From Saccharum officinarum (lineage: Eukaryota; Streptophyta; Magnoliopsida; Poales; Poaceae), in the NCBI GenBank assembly GCA_020631735.1, contig CM036160.1, forward strand, positions 114,744,680-114,808,679: DNA of 64,000 nt. The letters run 5' to 3'. Made by a program: the position numbers and the translations under genes. This document shows positions 23,633 to 33,710 of the stretch, one piece after another. Positions within the stretch are counted from its first letter, which is position 1. Every line of letters begins with the position of its first letter. The notes under the pieces were generated by a model that saw only the letters and a program-made list of their open reading frames with translations, did no database searches and was not told the DNA's origin.

Positions 23633-24042
23633 GCGCGAAAGTCGCGGCGCCGCGCTGGTAGCCGCCGCCGGTGAGATTGTTCGGCACTTCGGCCGGCGAG
23701 GGTACCGGAAGGTGGTCTTGGGGGACTAGGCTCTAACAGAAGTTGGACTTGGACCGAACTGCGGGCCTCTTTCCTGGGCAATTTTCATTTCCATGGGCCG
23801 GATTCGAATCTAGATTCGGCCTATAATCATCAGTTAATTTAATAGGCGAAATCCCTCCTGCGTCCCAAGACGCTCGAAATTTCAAAATGGCGCTGCTCCC
23901 CTGTAGCCCTGTCAACCTCACGGCCACGCCCCCGAGACTTTTCCAAAATCCCCAGTCCCCCGGGCCCCGGCAACCGCTGCCTCCGCCACCACGGGGCGAG
24001 TGGGCGACTGCTCCTCTTCTGCCGGAGAGCGCGGCCGGCGGC
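23633..24042. promoter_or_regulatory. Shared divergent promoter region, STL and 24043 gene
   Basis: Only 410 bp separate the two divergently oriented start codons, so both 5'UTRs and any core promoters must lie here unless one gene starts inside the other. No clear TATA box is visible for either gene. An in-frame upstream Met at 23887 is open to the plus gene, so the exact boundary is uncertain. Confidence 0.55.
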
Positions 24043-25317
24043 ATGGGAGCGGAGTATCCCACCTTCGCCGACGTCTCCGGGGCCCGCGCCCTGCTCTTCC
24101 TCGCCGACTCCACGCCCCCGCCGGCACCGCCTTCGCCTCCTCCCGCTCTCAGGTACTTTCCTCGACTGCCTCGCGTCATGTGCTCATCGCACCACCGAAT
24201 TGCACTTCATCACCGCAATTTAACCGAGCCTCCGTTGCGGCGCGCTTCTCCGAATTGCAGCGACGAGTTCTACTGCTACTCGGGCTCCTCGTCCTCCTAC
24301 TCCGGCGCGTCGGCGAGGTCGTGCGTCTCCGACTCGGCACAGCGCGGCCGCCCCGTCGACCCCCTCCGCGTGCTCTCCGTCGTCGCCTCCCTCCGCCGCG
24401 TCGACCCTAAGGTGTGCAATCAGGTTCCTCGACTAATGATCAGCACGCGGTAGCGACAAGTTCTCTTCTGCGATTACGCACTGATGGCTCTGCTCCTTGG
24501 CTCCAGGTGCTCGCCGAAGCCACAAGCGCGCTGTTCCATACCGACGCAGAGAAGAAGCGGAAGGGCGTGTGGGTCGAGATCGACAGCGGCGACGACGAGG
24601 ATGACCAGAGCGAGAGGAGCAGCGCCGTGGCCAGCGAGGGGAGCACCGTCACGGCCGCCGCGTCCGCGGGCTCCACGGCCACGTCGGGGAGATGCCGCCG
24701 GGCTCCGCGGGCGGCTTGTGCTGCTGGTGGGACTGGGAAGGGGCCGAGGAGGGCGGACGTGATCATGCAGTGGTTTTCACGGCCGCAAGCTGGGCCAGCC
24801 ACCGAGAATGACATCCGCGCCGCCGTCGGCGACAACTCCGGCACGAGCAAAGCGATACGCTGGTGAGCTTGACTCTGCCTCCGACTCCCATTTGAAGCGG
24901 TTTTGCAATGGTTGCCTGATTGCTGCCTAAACCTGTGTATCTGCGTGCTTCCGCTCGTGCAAAATTTGCAGGCTGCTGAAGCAGGAGGGTGGCTTGCGGC
25001 GTGCAGGCACTGGTGGTGCCCTGGATCCGTATGTTTATATGGTATATGTTAAACTCGTGCAGACTACTTGAATTAGGATGGTAGTTGGAATTGCATTTTA
25101 AAATCCGCAATGTGTTGTGCACAGCTATGAACTTCAAAATCAGTGAATTGAAATGTAGAATTCCTAGAACTGCAAATTAGGATTTAGGCGCAGCCCGCAA
25201 GCACAAGGAGTCATTTTAACCATATCTTAGTTTTTCTGATGTTCATTATAGTTATTGACTCGCATGATATATCGTGTATACTAACTTTCTGAAAAAAAAT
25301 TCCAGGTCGCAGAGTGA
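24043..25317 (+). CDS. Small plant protein with C-terminal helical (HTH-like) module, 232 aa
   Basis: Five exons, 24043-24152, 24261-24411, 24507-24862, 24972-25041 and 25306-25317, all with GT-AG junctions and matching phases, ending VAE-stop. It starts MGAEYPTFADVSGARALLFL, followed by a Pro-rich stretch, a Ser-rich DEFYCYSGSSSSYSG segment, an acidic EIDSGDDEDD run and a low-complexity Ala/Ser/Thr/Arg region. The last ~60 residues (DVIMQWFSRP...TENDIRAAVG...TSKAIRWLLKQEGG...GTGG.DPYVYM) read like a winged-helix or three-helix DNA-binding-like module. I recall similar plant proteins labelled HTH three-helical-bundle, but this is unverified. An upstream in-frame Met at 23887 would add 52 Pro-rich residues; I prefer 24043. 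Divergent from STL and convergent with the GH1 gene. Confidence 0.78.
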
Positions 25318-25624
25318 TCCGATGAAGTTAGCTAAGTTTTGTTTATAGCAATGGAGATGTTTACTGTAAGGCTGTTGGAGAGGCCAAGTTATGTTCTGAA
25401 GTGTATCTAGTAATTTCTACCTGCTGTTGTCTTAATGGCCTGGTTTTGCCTTCCCACGGAGAAGTATATGATAGAAGTTAAGTTGTGAGGTAGCACGATG
25501 AAGATAAGCTCTTGGACAGAAAAATGGCAAGATATAATCTCAAGTATAAGTTTAGTATAGAAAGTATAGCAATGAAGATAGCATGCTTTCGTTGTTGATT
25601 TATGTTGAGACGGTATATTGTATA

Positions 25625-25702
<78 letters not shown>

Positions 25703-26039
25703 TTGGATTATCAAATAAAATGAGATCATTTTTCAGCTTCTTGAATGCAGTGAAATTTTAATTCGCCCCTTTTCTTTTTCTTATGGCATTTATGTTGTTG
25801 AACTTGTGTGTCATTTGTCTGTGATCTAGTCATTGTGCTTCTATTTGTTCTATTATGGAGGATCAAGGTTTTCAAAGATACCAATTTATTGCCTTGCAAC
25901 AATTAACTAAGTTAGAGATGTCGAGTCTTGAGACTCAATCATCTGCATGGTTTCTTAAGCTAAATCTGACATACTAAGAGGATATGCAGAGTGAACTTTT
26001 GTGTGACACCTGAAGCCATTGGTCCTCTTGTTTGAAATT
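25318..26039. other. Convergent intergenic region
   Basis: 3' flanks of the plus gene ending at 25317 and the minus GH1 gene ending at 26040. Contains the (AT)n tract at 25629-25699. Nothing else is recognised. Confidence 0.5.
25629..25699. repeat. (AT)n microsatellite
   Basis: About 35 AT dinucleotides. The YIYIYI frame over it is an artefact. Confidence 0.95.
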
Positions 26040-28918
26040 CTAGCTCCTCTTCTTGGAGAGCATATGCTTGAACCAGAAAGCTGAGTCCTTGGGGTACCTC
26101 TTCAGCGTCTTGTAGTCCACATAGACCAAGCCAAACCGCGAAGTGTACCCAAGCCTCCACTCGAAGTTGTCAAGCAGCGACCACGCAAAGTACCCAATGA
26201 CTCTGGCACCGCCATCTATTGCCTTCTTGAGCTCAGTTATGTAGTCTCTGTAATAGCGAATTCTTACTGTGTCATGAACACCCTGAGTAATACTGACATC
26301 ACCAGCTTGGTCCATTCCTGCAAGAGCATACCACTTATTAGAACCAATCCATAGACCATTTTCCTTGGAAATTTGAATTTTGATTCATGAGTACCATTTT
26401 CAGCAAGGATCATTGTAGGATTTTCATAAGTTTCCTTGACATAGTTGACAGCCCTGTTGATTCCCCACGGCACAATGTACAGCCAGTAGGAGTTTGCCTG
26501 CACAGCTCAAAGAAATTTACAGTTACATAGGGGGTGTTTAGTTCCCACCCAAAAACTTTACACCCCATCCCATCGAATGTTTGGAGACATGCATGGAGCA
26601 TTAAATATAAATAAAAAAATAACTAATTGCACAATTTGCATGTATTTTGTGAGACGAATCTTTTAAGCCTAATTAGTCCATGATTGAACACTAATTGTTA
26701 TAGTTACACATGTGCTACAGTACCCAAAACTTTACAGCCCCTGAACTAAACACGCCCATCAAAGGCAAACCAACTTTCAGTTCTCCTTGCTTGCAATGTC
26801 TGAAGACATCTAGCAGCATACTTACATGAGCTCCAATAGGAACGCCATTTCGTTCATCTGCAGAAACATGTGAGAAGCATATGACTGAATGAACATCTAG
26901 TCACAGTTGACAGCAGCACAATAAACTGCAGAATTCAAAAATTTGGTATGTCGAGTCAGGAACTTACAGACAAAACCAACATGCCAATCATCCTGGTAGC
27001 TGACTGGCGTCAGGTTCCATGTCCCAGGGTCCTTCATGTAGAAAGAAGTGTAGTGGTTGATGCCAACATAGTCTATAGAGCCTTTCACCATCCTGGATTC
27101 TTCATCGCTGAACAATGGCAGCCTGTCTTTGACAATCTCTTGCATCGAGTACGGGTACCGTCCATTTATAATGGGGTCAAGGAACCTGTAAGAAGATTGT
27201 AGTATCAGTTTGTTCTTGGTAACGAGCTGTGTTAATCTGTTTCTCTCCAAGATAAGATATCATCAGTTTGTGCCTAGTTGCCTAGTACACTATAATAATG
27301 TCACTGATACAATGAACCTCTAATAAGGTCAGCAATGGCATTTGGTCATTAATCAAGTGTGTATGTTTTCAGGCTTTTACCAGCCTAGGTGGAAGTCCCT
27401 GGCTCGCTGTGCTGCAGCCTGGTCCGCATTGCTGTCGCTGAAAGGTTCGTACCACACGAAATCCAAGAGAATTCCAATCCTCCCCTTTTGGTAAAGCTGT
27501 TCGTTTAATGGAAAAGAAATACAGATCATTTTTCGTACATCCTAAACACTAAACATTTTAACTGAACTAAATTTGCAATGTGCAATTCACACTTCTGAGT
27601 TCTGGGGCTTGAAATGGTTAGCAGATCTGCATTTCACCTGATACTTGTCGCGGTATCGCCTCACCGCAGCTGCATGAGAAAGGATGAGATGATGTGCAGC
27701 AAGGTACGGCTCCGTCGTGGAGTTGCCTCCGGCAGCACACTCGGAACACCTTCCCGGTGCGTGCAAGCCATTGTCGTAGCCCAGAGCAGCGACGCACCTC
27801 GGTTCGTTGAAGGTAAACCAGTTCTTCACCCTGTCTCCAAAAGTCTGGAAGCAGAACTCGGCGTAGTCTGCAAACGCCTCCCTTCAATCATGGGCACAGT
27901 GTGCAGTTGGGTCAGACTGACTGACACATGGTTAAATTTGAAATTTAATTTCTCGATGTCTAGCTTGGAATTCTTACACAATCTTTGGGCTAAGCCAGCC
28001 CAAGTACTGTTCATGGAGTGCCAATGTGAGGTCATAATGGTAGAGATTTGCATATGGCGTGATACCTGATTTTTTAGGGGGGTGGGGGGGGTGGGGGTGG
28101 AGGGTATAAAAAGCTTAATCAGGAATCTGAATGTTTCCTGAAAGAGTATATATATACTAACTGCCATATGGAGAAACTTACCTTGCTGAAGCATATAATC
28201 TATGAGCCTGTTGTAGTAATCCACTCCTTCCTGGTTCACCTTGCCAGTTCCATCTGAATATATTATATGTACAGAACTCTACATCAGAAACTCCTCGGAC
28301 CCAAGAAAAATCACAAAATGGAGCACACCTACTTGGGAAAATCCTCGACCAAGAAATCGAAAACCGGTACGCATCAAAGCCCATGTTCTTCATTATGTTC
28401 ACATCTTCCTGTGCCTCGAAGAACATCCATCAGGCATCACAAAACAACAAGGAGCACCAAATAAAAAAAACACAGCATTCAGATGACACACCTTGTACCG
28501 ATGATACTCGTCGACCGTTACATCAGCGGTGGCATTGTTAGGGATAGTCCCTTATTTTCATTCCCCCAACAAAACAAGAACACAAATTCAAGCATCATCA
28601 CTGTCACCCCAAGAATCAGAAAGAAAAAAAAAACATGGTTGTGTTGTTGAAACTGCTCTACTTACCAGGTACCTCTATGAAGGCGTCCCAGATGCTGGGG
28701 CCCCGGCCCCCGCGCTTGGCCATCCCCTCGACCTGGTACGCCGACGCGGCCGTCCCGAAGACGAAGCCCTCCGGGAACGCGCGGCGGCTCAGCCCGCCGG
28801 CGTCATAGATCTCCGGGTTGAGCCAGTAGCATCGCGCCGTCGGCAGCGGCAGCAGACCATGGTGAGCTGCTGCCGCTAGCAGTAGAGCTAGCACCGCGAG
28901 CTTCACGGTGCTCTGCAT
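26040..28918 (-). CDS. GH1 beta-glucosidase / beta-mannosidase-type enzyme, 512 aa
   Basis: Eleven exons (minus): 28918-28666, 28550-28492, 28408-28333, 28253-28182, 28065-27978, 27881-27638, 27496-27381, 27185-26968, 26857-26826, 26497-26395 and 26317-26040. All junctions are GT-AG and the frame is kept, giving 512 residues, normal for plant GH1. A hydrophobic signal peptide ([20 protein letters not shown]) suggests secretion. The acid/base Glu is in TFNEP (about residue 209), the nucleophile Glu in LAENG (about 419), and the GH1 opening [18 protein letters not shown] and WSLLDNFEW substrate-binding segment are intact. GH1 enzymes hydrolyse terminal beta-glycosidic bonds by a retaining mechanism. 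The [13 protein letters not shown]-terminus and [15 protein letters not shown] segment suggest the rice Os7BGlu26 / barley beta-II group, which has beta-mannosidase activity; that is from memory. Met at 28951 is an alternative start. Confidence 0.92.
26530..26757. mobile_element. Tourist-like MITE in GH1 intron 9
   Basis: 228 bp bounded by GGGGGTGTTTAGTTC and the inverted GAACTAAACACGCCC. The core GAGACGAATCTTTTAAGCCT is shared with the MITEs at 32254 and 56361. It lies inside the intron between GH1 exons 9 and 10. The TSD is not clear (ATA/ATC). Confidence 0.7.
28077..28103 (+). other. G-run (quadruplex-capable) next to GH1 exon 5 acceptor
   Basis: Runs of 6, 8 and 5 G separated by single T, then GG.GGG. 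On the GH1 sense (minus) strand this is an almost pure C polypyrimidine tract starting ~12 bases upstream of the exon 5 acceptor in a 116-bp intron. Confidence 0.7.
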
Positions 28919-29182
28919 GGTCCCAGTGGAAGCAGCAAAGGTCGGAGACACAGGCCGTGGTTTCTTGAAGGCTTAAAAGAGGGAGGGCGAGCCTTTGCCC
29001 TGTTCCTGTTGTTTGTTAACTCGAGTTCGAAACCGACAGTTCGAGGCAGTGTTGTGTGTGTGTTTTTACTGCGTTGCCTATTGCGTGGCTCTGTTCGTCT
29101 TTTTTTATACTCCCAATAACGAGATGAAGGACCCACATATCCAGTGATCGCTTCAATGATTGGCAAGTTTTCTTGGTTAGAA

Positions 29183-29190
29183 TATATATA

Positions 29191-29265
<75 letters not shown>

Positions 29266-29266
29266 T
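29183..29266. repeat. Compound microsatellite (TA)n(CA)n upstream of GH1
   Basis: TA repeats followed by CA repeats, about 265-350 bp upstream of the GH1 start codon. The frames encoding YIYIYI/VCVCV are artefacts. Confidence 0.95.
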
Positions 29267-29574
29267 CGTATGTTCCTTTTTATCTATCACTATATTTATA
29301 AAAAATATTAGCAATATTTGTATCTTCAAATAAGTTTATTGTAAAGATTGATTCAACGATCTATCTAATGACATTAATTATGTACCATAAATATTAATAT
29401 TTCTTATATATATTTGGTCAAAGTTAAATATAATTGACTTTTTGAGAAGTGAGAACGCATATAAACAGGAATGGAGAGAGTAGCTACTGGTCAGAAAACA
29501 AGTCCATTAGATTTAGATTGATTTTTTTTTGTTGGTTATCAATCACATTGATTCATAATATTTTCTCTGATATA
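29267..29574. other. AT-rich upstream sequence with Stowaway-like relic
   Basis: 29274-29490 has the internal words of Stowaway MITEs (ATATTTGTATCTTCAAATAA and GGTCAAAGTTAAAT) and a degraded GGAATGGAGAGAGTAG right end. It looks like a decayed copy related to 30286-30520. Confidence 0.5.
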
Positions 29575-29784
29575 CTCCCCCTTCTCACATAAAATCGACT
29601 TCTAGAGTTGTTGTTCCTAGTCAGATTATTTTAAAATTGACTTAATGTATCTTGATATATTTTATTACATAATCTACTCATTTAGTGTCATAGATATTGT
29701 TATCTTTTTTCTATAAAGTAGGGCAAACTTAAAATAGTTAGCTTTTGATGATAGTAGGAATTGATTTATTTGGGACGGAGAGAG
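29575..29784. mobile_element. Stowaway-type MITE with TA TSD
   Basis: Starts CTCCCCCTTC and ends GGGACGGAGAGAG, flanked by TA at 29573-29574 and 29785-29786. 210 bp, AT-rich and without coding capacity. Confidence 0.8.
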
Positions 29785-30082
29785 TAAGTTGTAAGTTGTT
29801 TCAACTTTTCTCTAGATTTAACCCAAATTTATTAAAAAATACATAAACCTTTAGACCATCAAGCAATATTCCTTAGATATACTTTGACTTAGGATAAAAC
29901 TAAATCAGTCTTACATTTTGAAATGAGGATAGAACGATATTATTCATGCTATATTCATAATAAACAAATATAATGTATTTCTTTAAATAATAATAAATTT
30001 AATTGCTACTAAACAACCTCATCAATTCAACTTACGAAAGCTAAGAAAAATACTATCTGCGTATCACTTCACTTCGTCTATA

Positions 30083-30597
30083 GTTGTGTTTGGTTCAGCT
30101 ATAGAAAATACTTGTGCTGCCAAAAGCATAACACCAACTAAATGGGTAGAACTAGAAGTTGTTTTCCAGAAACAACTACTTTGTAGTAGTTTTTTCATAA
30201 CATATTATGCCCTACTTTTGGCTTTCAACTTTCTGCTTTTACCCATTAGTGGAAACATACAAGTTACAACTTTTTATGGCACATACTCCCTCCGTCCCTT
30301 ATTATCTATCGTCGTTGGTGTGTGTGCCACAAGTTTGACTCGATTTATAGAAAATACATGCAATATTTGTATCTTCAAATAAATTTATTAAAAAACTAGA
30401 TTCAAAGACCTTGTCAACGATACTAACTATATACCATAAATACTACTGTTTTTTAATATATATTTAGTCAAAGTTGTTTCTTGAAAAGCACAGAGAACAG
30501 ATATTTAGGGACAGAGGGAGTAGCTCATAACAAGTTTTTCATAACTCGTACTGTAGCTCATAGTAGTTTTTTCACAACTCCTAGCTAAACCAGACAA
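30083..30597. mobile_element. Outer MITE split by a Stowaway
   Basis: The ends TGTTTGGTTCAGCTA and TAGCTAAACCAGACA form an inverted repeat. Removing the nested Stowaway at 30286-30520 leaves a ~280-bp element with internal inverted ACTACTTTGTAGTAGTTTTT and CATAGTAGTTTTTTCA motifs. The superfamily is not assigned. Confidence 0.55.
30286..30520. mobile_element. Stowaway MITE with TA TSD (nested)
   Basis: 235 bp starting CTCCCTCCGTCCC and ending GGGACAGAGGGAG, flanked by TA at 30284-30285 and 30521-30522. Classic Tc1/mariner-related Stowaway termini. Confidence 0.9.
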
Positions 30598-30669
30598 ATC
30601 ATACTATATAAACTGCTTTCCACTTGTCCTTGCTCCAAATGTTTTTTTTACATCTTGCTCCAAATGTTA

Positions 30670-30895
30670 GGGGTGTTTGGTTGGAGGAGTTAAAGTTTAA
30701 CACTGTAGCACTTTCGTCTTATTTGACAAAAAGTTTCCAATCTTATACTAATTAGACTTAATAGATTCGTCTCGTAAATTACTCCTAATCTGTGCCGACA
30801 TGCATACAGTTAGTCTACATCTAGTCCTCCATACATTTGAGGGAACATTGATGTGATGGAAGTTAAACTTTAACTCCTGAATACCAAACAAGCCC
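30670..30895. mobile_element. Tourist-like (PIF/Harbinger) MITE with TTA TSD
   Basis: 226 bp starting GGGGTGTTTGGTT and ending ACCAAACAAGCCC, with TTA on both sides (30667-30669 and 30896-30898). The 85-codon minus frame across it is not a gene. Confidence 0.85.
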
Positions 30896-31005
30896 TTAAC
30901 TGATCTGGACTGACCCAAACTGCAAATAAGGAGAGCTTGATGCGCTTCATTTGAACGGACAAGTCTCGTCAGCAGTAACTGAAGTGAAAGTAGGTTAGAT
31001 ATCAA

Positions 31006-31261
31006 ATTTCACCCTAAATTTTATTACGTAAAAAGAAGATTCTCTGTCACATTAAAATGCCGATACATGTTTGGAGTACTAAATATAGATGAAATAAAAA
31101 ATTAATTACACAGTTTTGTTGTACTTTGCGAGACGAACATTTTAAGCATAATTAATCAATGTTTAGACAATTATTACCAAATAAAAACAAAATTGCTACA
31201 GCATTACACAGTGTTTACTGTGCAAAGTTGGTGCACCAACATGGGTATCTAAACACGCCCT
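31006..31261. mobile_element. MITE, same family as 59080-59344
   Basis: Shares the order AAATTTTA.TA.G.AAAAAGAA, GTACTAAATATAGATGAAAT, CAGTTTTGTTGTACTTTGCG and GAGACGAACATTTTAA with 59080-59344. Ends ATCTAAACACGCCCTA. Boundaries approximate. Confidence 0.6.
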
Positions 31262-31788
31262 AGGATTGGATCACCGCACGGGGGTCTCCGTGATACTGCA
31301 GAGATATTGCTTGTCGTTTGAACATAGCTATCGTGTCAGGAACAAACATATCCGTACACGTGTTAGCGTGCTACAGACCATTTCTTTTTTAGATAATGTA
31401 CCGAAAACAATTGTCGAGATAAGAATAGGACAAAGCTTGGCAAGGCAAGATCGGGCCGCGATATGGGCGCCCGCCGCCCGCAACAAGAAACGGTTCTCTT
31501 GCACGTCACATCACCCGGTCACCGAGCCTGGACCCTTCTTCCCCTTCGCCGCGCTCGCGTACGCGTGCAAGCTTCGTTTGGGGAGGGCGGGCGGCTACCG
31601 CACTCTCTTGCCGGCCGGCGACCGGCGTCCGGGTCCGGCGACGTCTGTCTTGGCGTGCAACGGCGGCACGAGGTGTTGCGCCTCCAGACTGCCGTTACGC
31701 TAGCTATCCGGCCGCTCGCGTAGTGGTGGACGCTCTGCTTTGGTGGGTGCCCGGCTGTGGACTCGCGGATCGGCGGATGGCAAAGCGA
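31262..31788. other. Mixed-GC spacer, no recognised gene
   Basis: Contains a 145-codon plus frame (31266-31703) and an antisense 106-codon frame in a GC-rich block (31440-31730). Neither has a recognisable domain, and codon content follows local GC. It could be a decayed gene fragment; I do not call a gene. Confidence 0.3.
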
Positions 31789-32506
31789 GGCCTTGTTTAG
31801 TCGGTAAAAAATTAGAATTGGGCCATGTTTAGATTGCAAAAAATTTCAAACAGGTGAATAGTACCACTTTCGTCTTATTTGGCAAATATTGTTCAATCGT
31901 GGACCAACTAGGCTCAAAAGATTCATCTCGTGATTTCCAACTAAATTATGTAATTAGTTATTTTTTTACCTACATTTAATACTCCATGCAAGCGGCTAAA
32001 AATTGATGTGACGGAGAGAGAGTGAAAAAACTTGGAATTTTGAGGGGAACTAAACAAGGCGTTGTTCTAACGGTATTATTTTTGTTTGTATTTGACAATT
32101 AGTGTCTAATTATAGATTAACTAGGCTTAAAAGATTCGTCTCATGATTTATAACTAAATTGTATAATTAATTATTTTTTTATTTATATTTAATACTTCAT
32201 GTATACATGCAAAAGTTGATGTGACGGAGTGAGTGAAAATTTTTCGCCTCATCGGTCCTGTTTAGTTCCTAAAAAATTTTACAAAATTTTTCAGATTCCC
32301 TGTCACATCAAATCTTTAGACACATGCATGAAGCATTAAATATAGATAAAAAATAAAATTAATTACACAGTTTAGACGAAATAGACGAGACGAATCTTTT
32401 AAGCCTAATTAGACTATAATTAGACAATATTTGTCAAATAACAACGAAAAGCGCTACAGTGCTATTTTACCAAAAATTTCGGATCTAAACCGGCCCTTAA
32501 CAAGGC
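31789..32506. mobile_element. Composite of three MITEs, two nested in one
   Basis: The outer element begins GGCCTTGTTTAGTCGG at 31789. It is interrupted by one MITE (31820-32060: GGGCCATGTTTAG ... CTAAACAAGGC), resumes at 32061, is interrupted again by a second (32254-32496: GGTCCTGTTTAG ... CTAAACCGGCCC), and closes with TTAACAAGGC at 32497-32506. All three share the AAAAGATTCGTCTC/GAGACGAATCTTTT core. TSDs are not clean. Confidence 0.6.
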
Positions 32507-32707
32507 GCGAGTCGTGTTTGGACAGTGGGAGGACCCGGAGGACACGCCGATGCTACGACAAGGGACAAGGGACAGGTCCACGTGCCAACAACAGTGTACT
32601 GTATAGAATAGGGACAGCACTTTTCTCTCCCCTACTCATTGATACTACTACTGCTCCTAGCTTCGTCTCCAAAAACAAAAGCGTTTGTGAAGGATGGAAC
32701 TAGCGTG

Positions 32708-33710
32708 ATTGGGTTAGATCGGACCAAGAAAAAAACGCCGGGTATAAAAAAAATGGCTTGTGGCAATTCGACATGGCCGTCGGGTCTGGGCGAGCTACGT
32801 TTTTCTTATACGTTTCAGATTCTTTTTATTTATATATGTCCGATCGAGTTTGTGCAGATTGGATTGAATTATATGTACTAAAGTTGTGGACCGTGGTCAT
32901 CCAATGCACTAGTCGGATCAGGCAAGGTAAGTTTTTTGTTTTTTTTTTCTTTCGAGCGAATCAGGCCGCCAGGCTGCTCGGGTCAGGTGACCTACGCATG
33001 TCTTGTGTATAGTAGATGGATAAATACCTCCATTCTATCCGGTCACTTTACCTTGCAGGCCAAAATACAACAAAAACAAAAAAAACGGAAAATGTTGATG
33101 ATAGGGCTTCCGTTTCGTCTGGACGCACGTTGGTGGGTCTTGACGCCCGCCCAAACGGTGCAATAGGCAACACTGCGTCCACACGAAAATAAAAATAAAA
33201 AATAACCGCTCTCACCTTCCTCTCGAATCGTCGTTGTGCCCGCATCTATTCTTGAACCCACTCTCCGCGCCTGCATCGCCGTTGCGTGCTCCACTGCGAC
33301 CGTGCTGCCACGGCCGCAACGCACCGGCATGTTGCGCCGCGCCCGAGCGCCACCACCTGCCTTCCTATCTTCCTACCGCCACTCACCACTCGCCGCCGAG
33401 TTCTCCGGGCTAACGCGATGTGGTCCATCGCGACGTTCTTCACCGTGCCCAGCCGCTTGCCTCCTGCCATCCTCCCTCACCAGTGCACCCAAGCGCCGCT
33501 TGCTGGCTACCGCAGTTCCCCACCAGATAGGCCATAACTGCCGGCGACGCTACGTTTTAAGTGTTTTCAGGTGTTTCAGAAGTTGTTTTCAAGTGTTTTC
33601 ATCTAGATGTTGCGTGTGTTGCAATGGTTATATACGTATGTTGCAAGTATATGTTTAAGTTGTTTCAAACATTCAAGTGTTTCGTCTGAATGTTGCGGAA
33701 GTATATCGGG
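32708..33710. repeat. ~1-kb dispersed direct repeat, copy A
   Basis: Aligns along its length with 53306-54329 in the same orientation, from ATTGGGTTAGATCGGACCAA to AAGTATATC. It contains a GC-rich gene-like block (33236-33540) and ends in the TGTTGCAA/GTGTTTCA-rich section. Short frames in both copies (for example 33236-33658) are not conserved as proteins, so I treat it as a transposon-like repeat of unknown type. Confidence 0.75.

Noticed and set aside
25478..25729. IYIYIY-type ORF (also 28903-29265)
   Set aside because: Translation of (AT)n and (TA)n(CA)n microsatellites.
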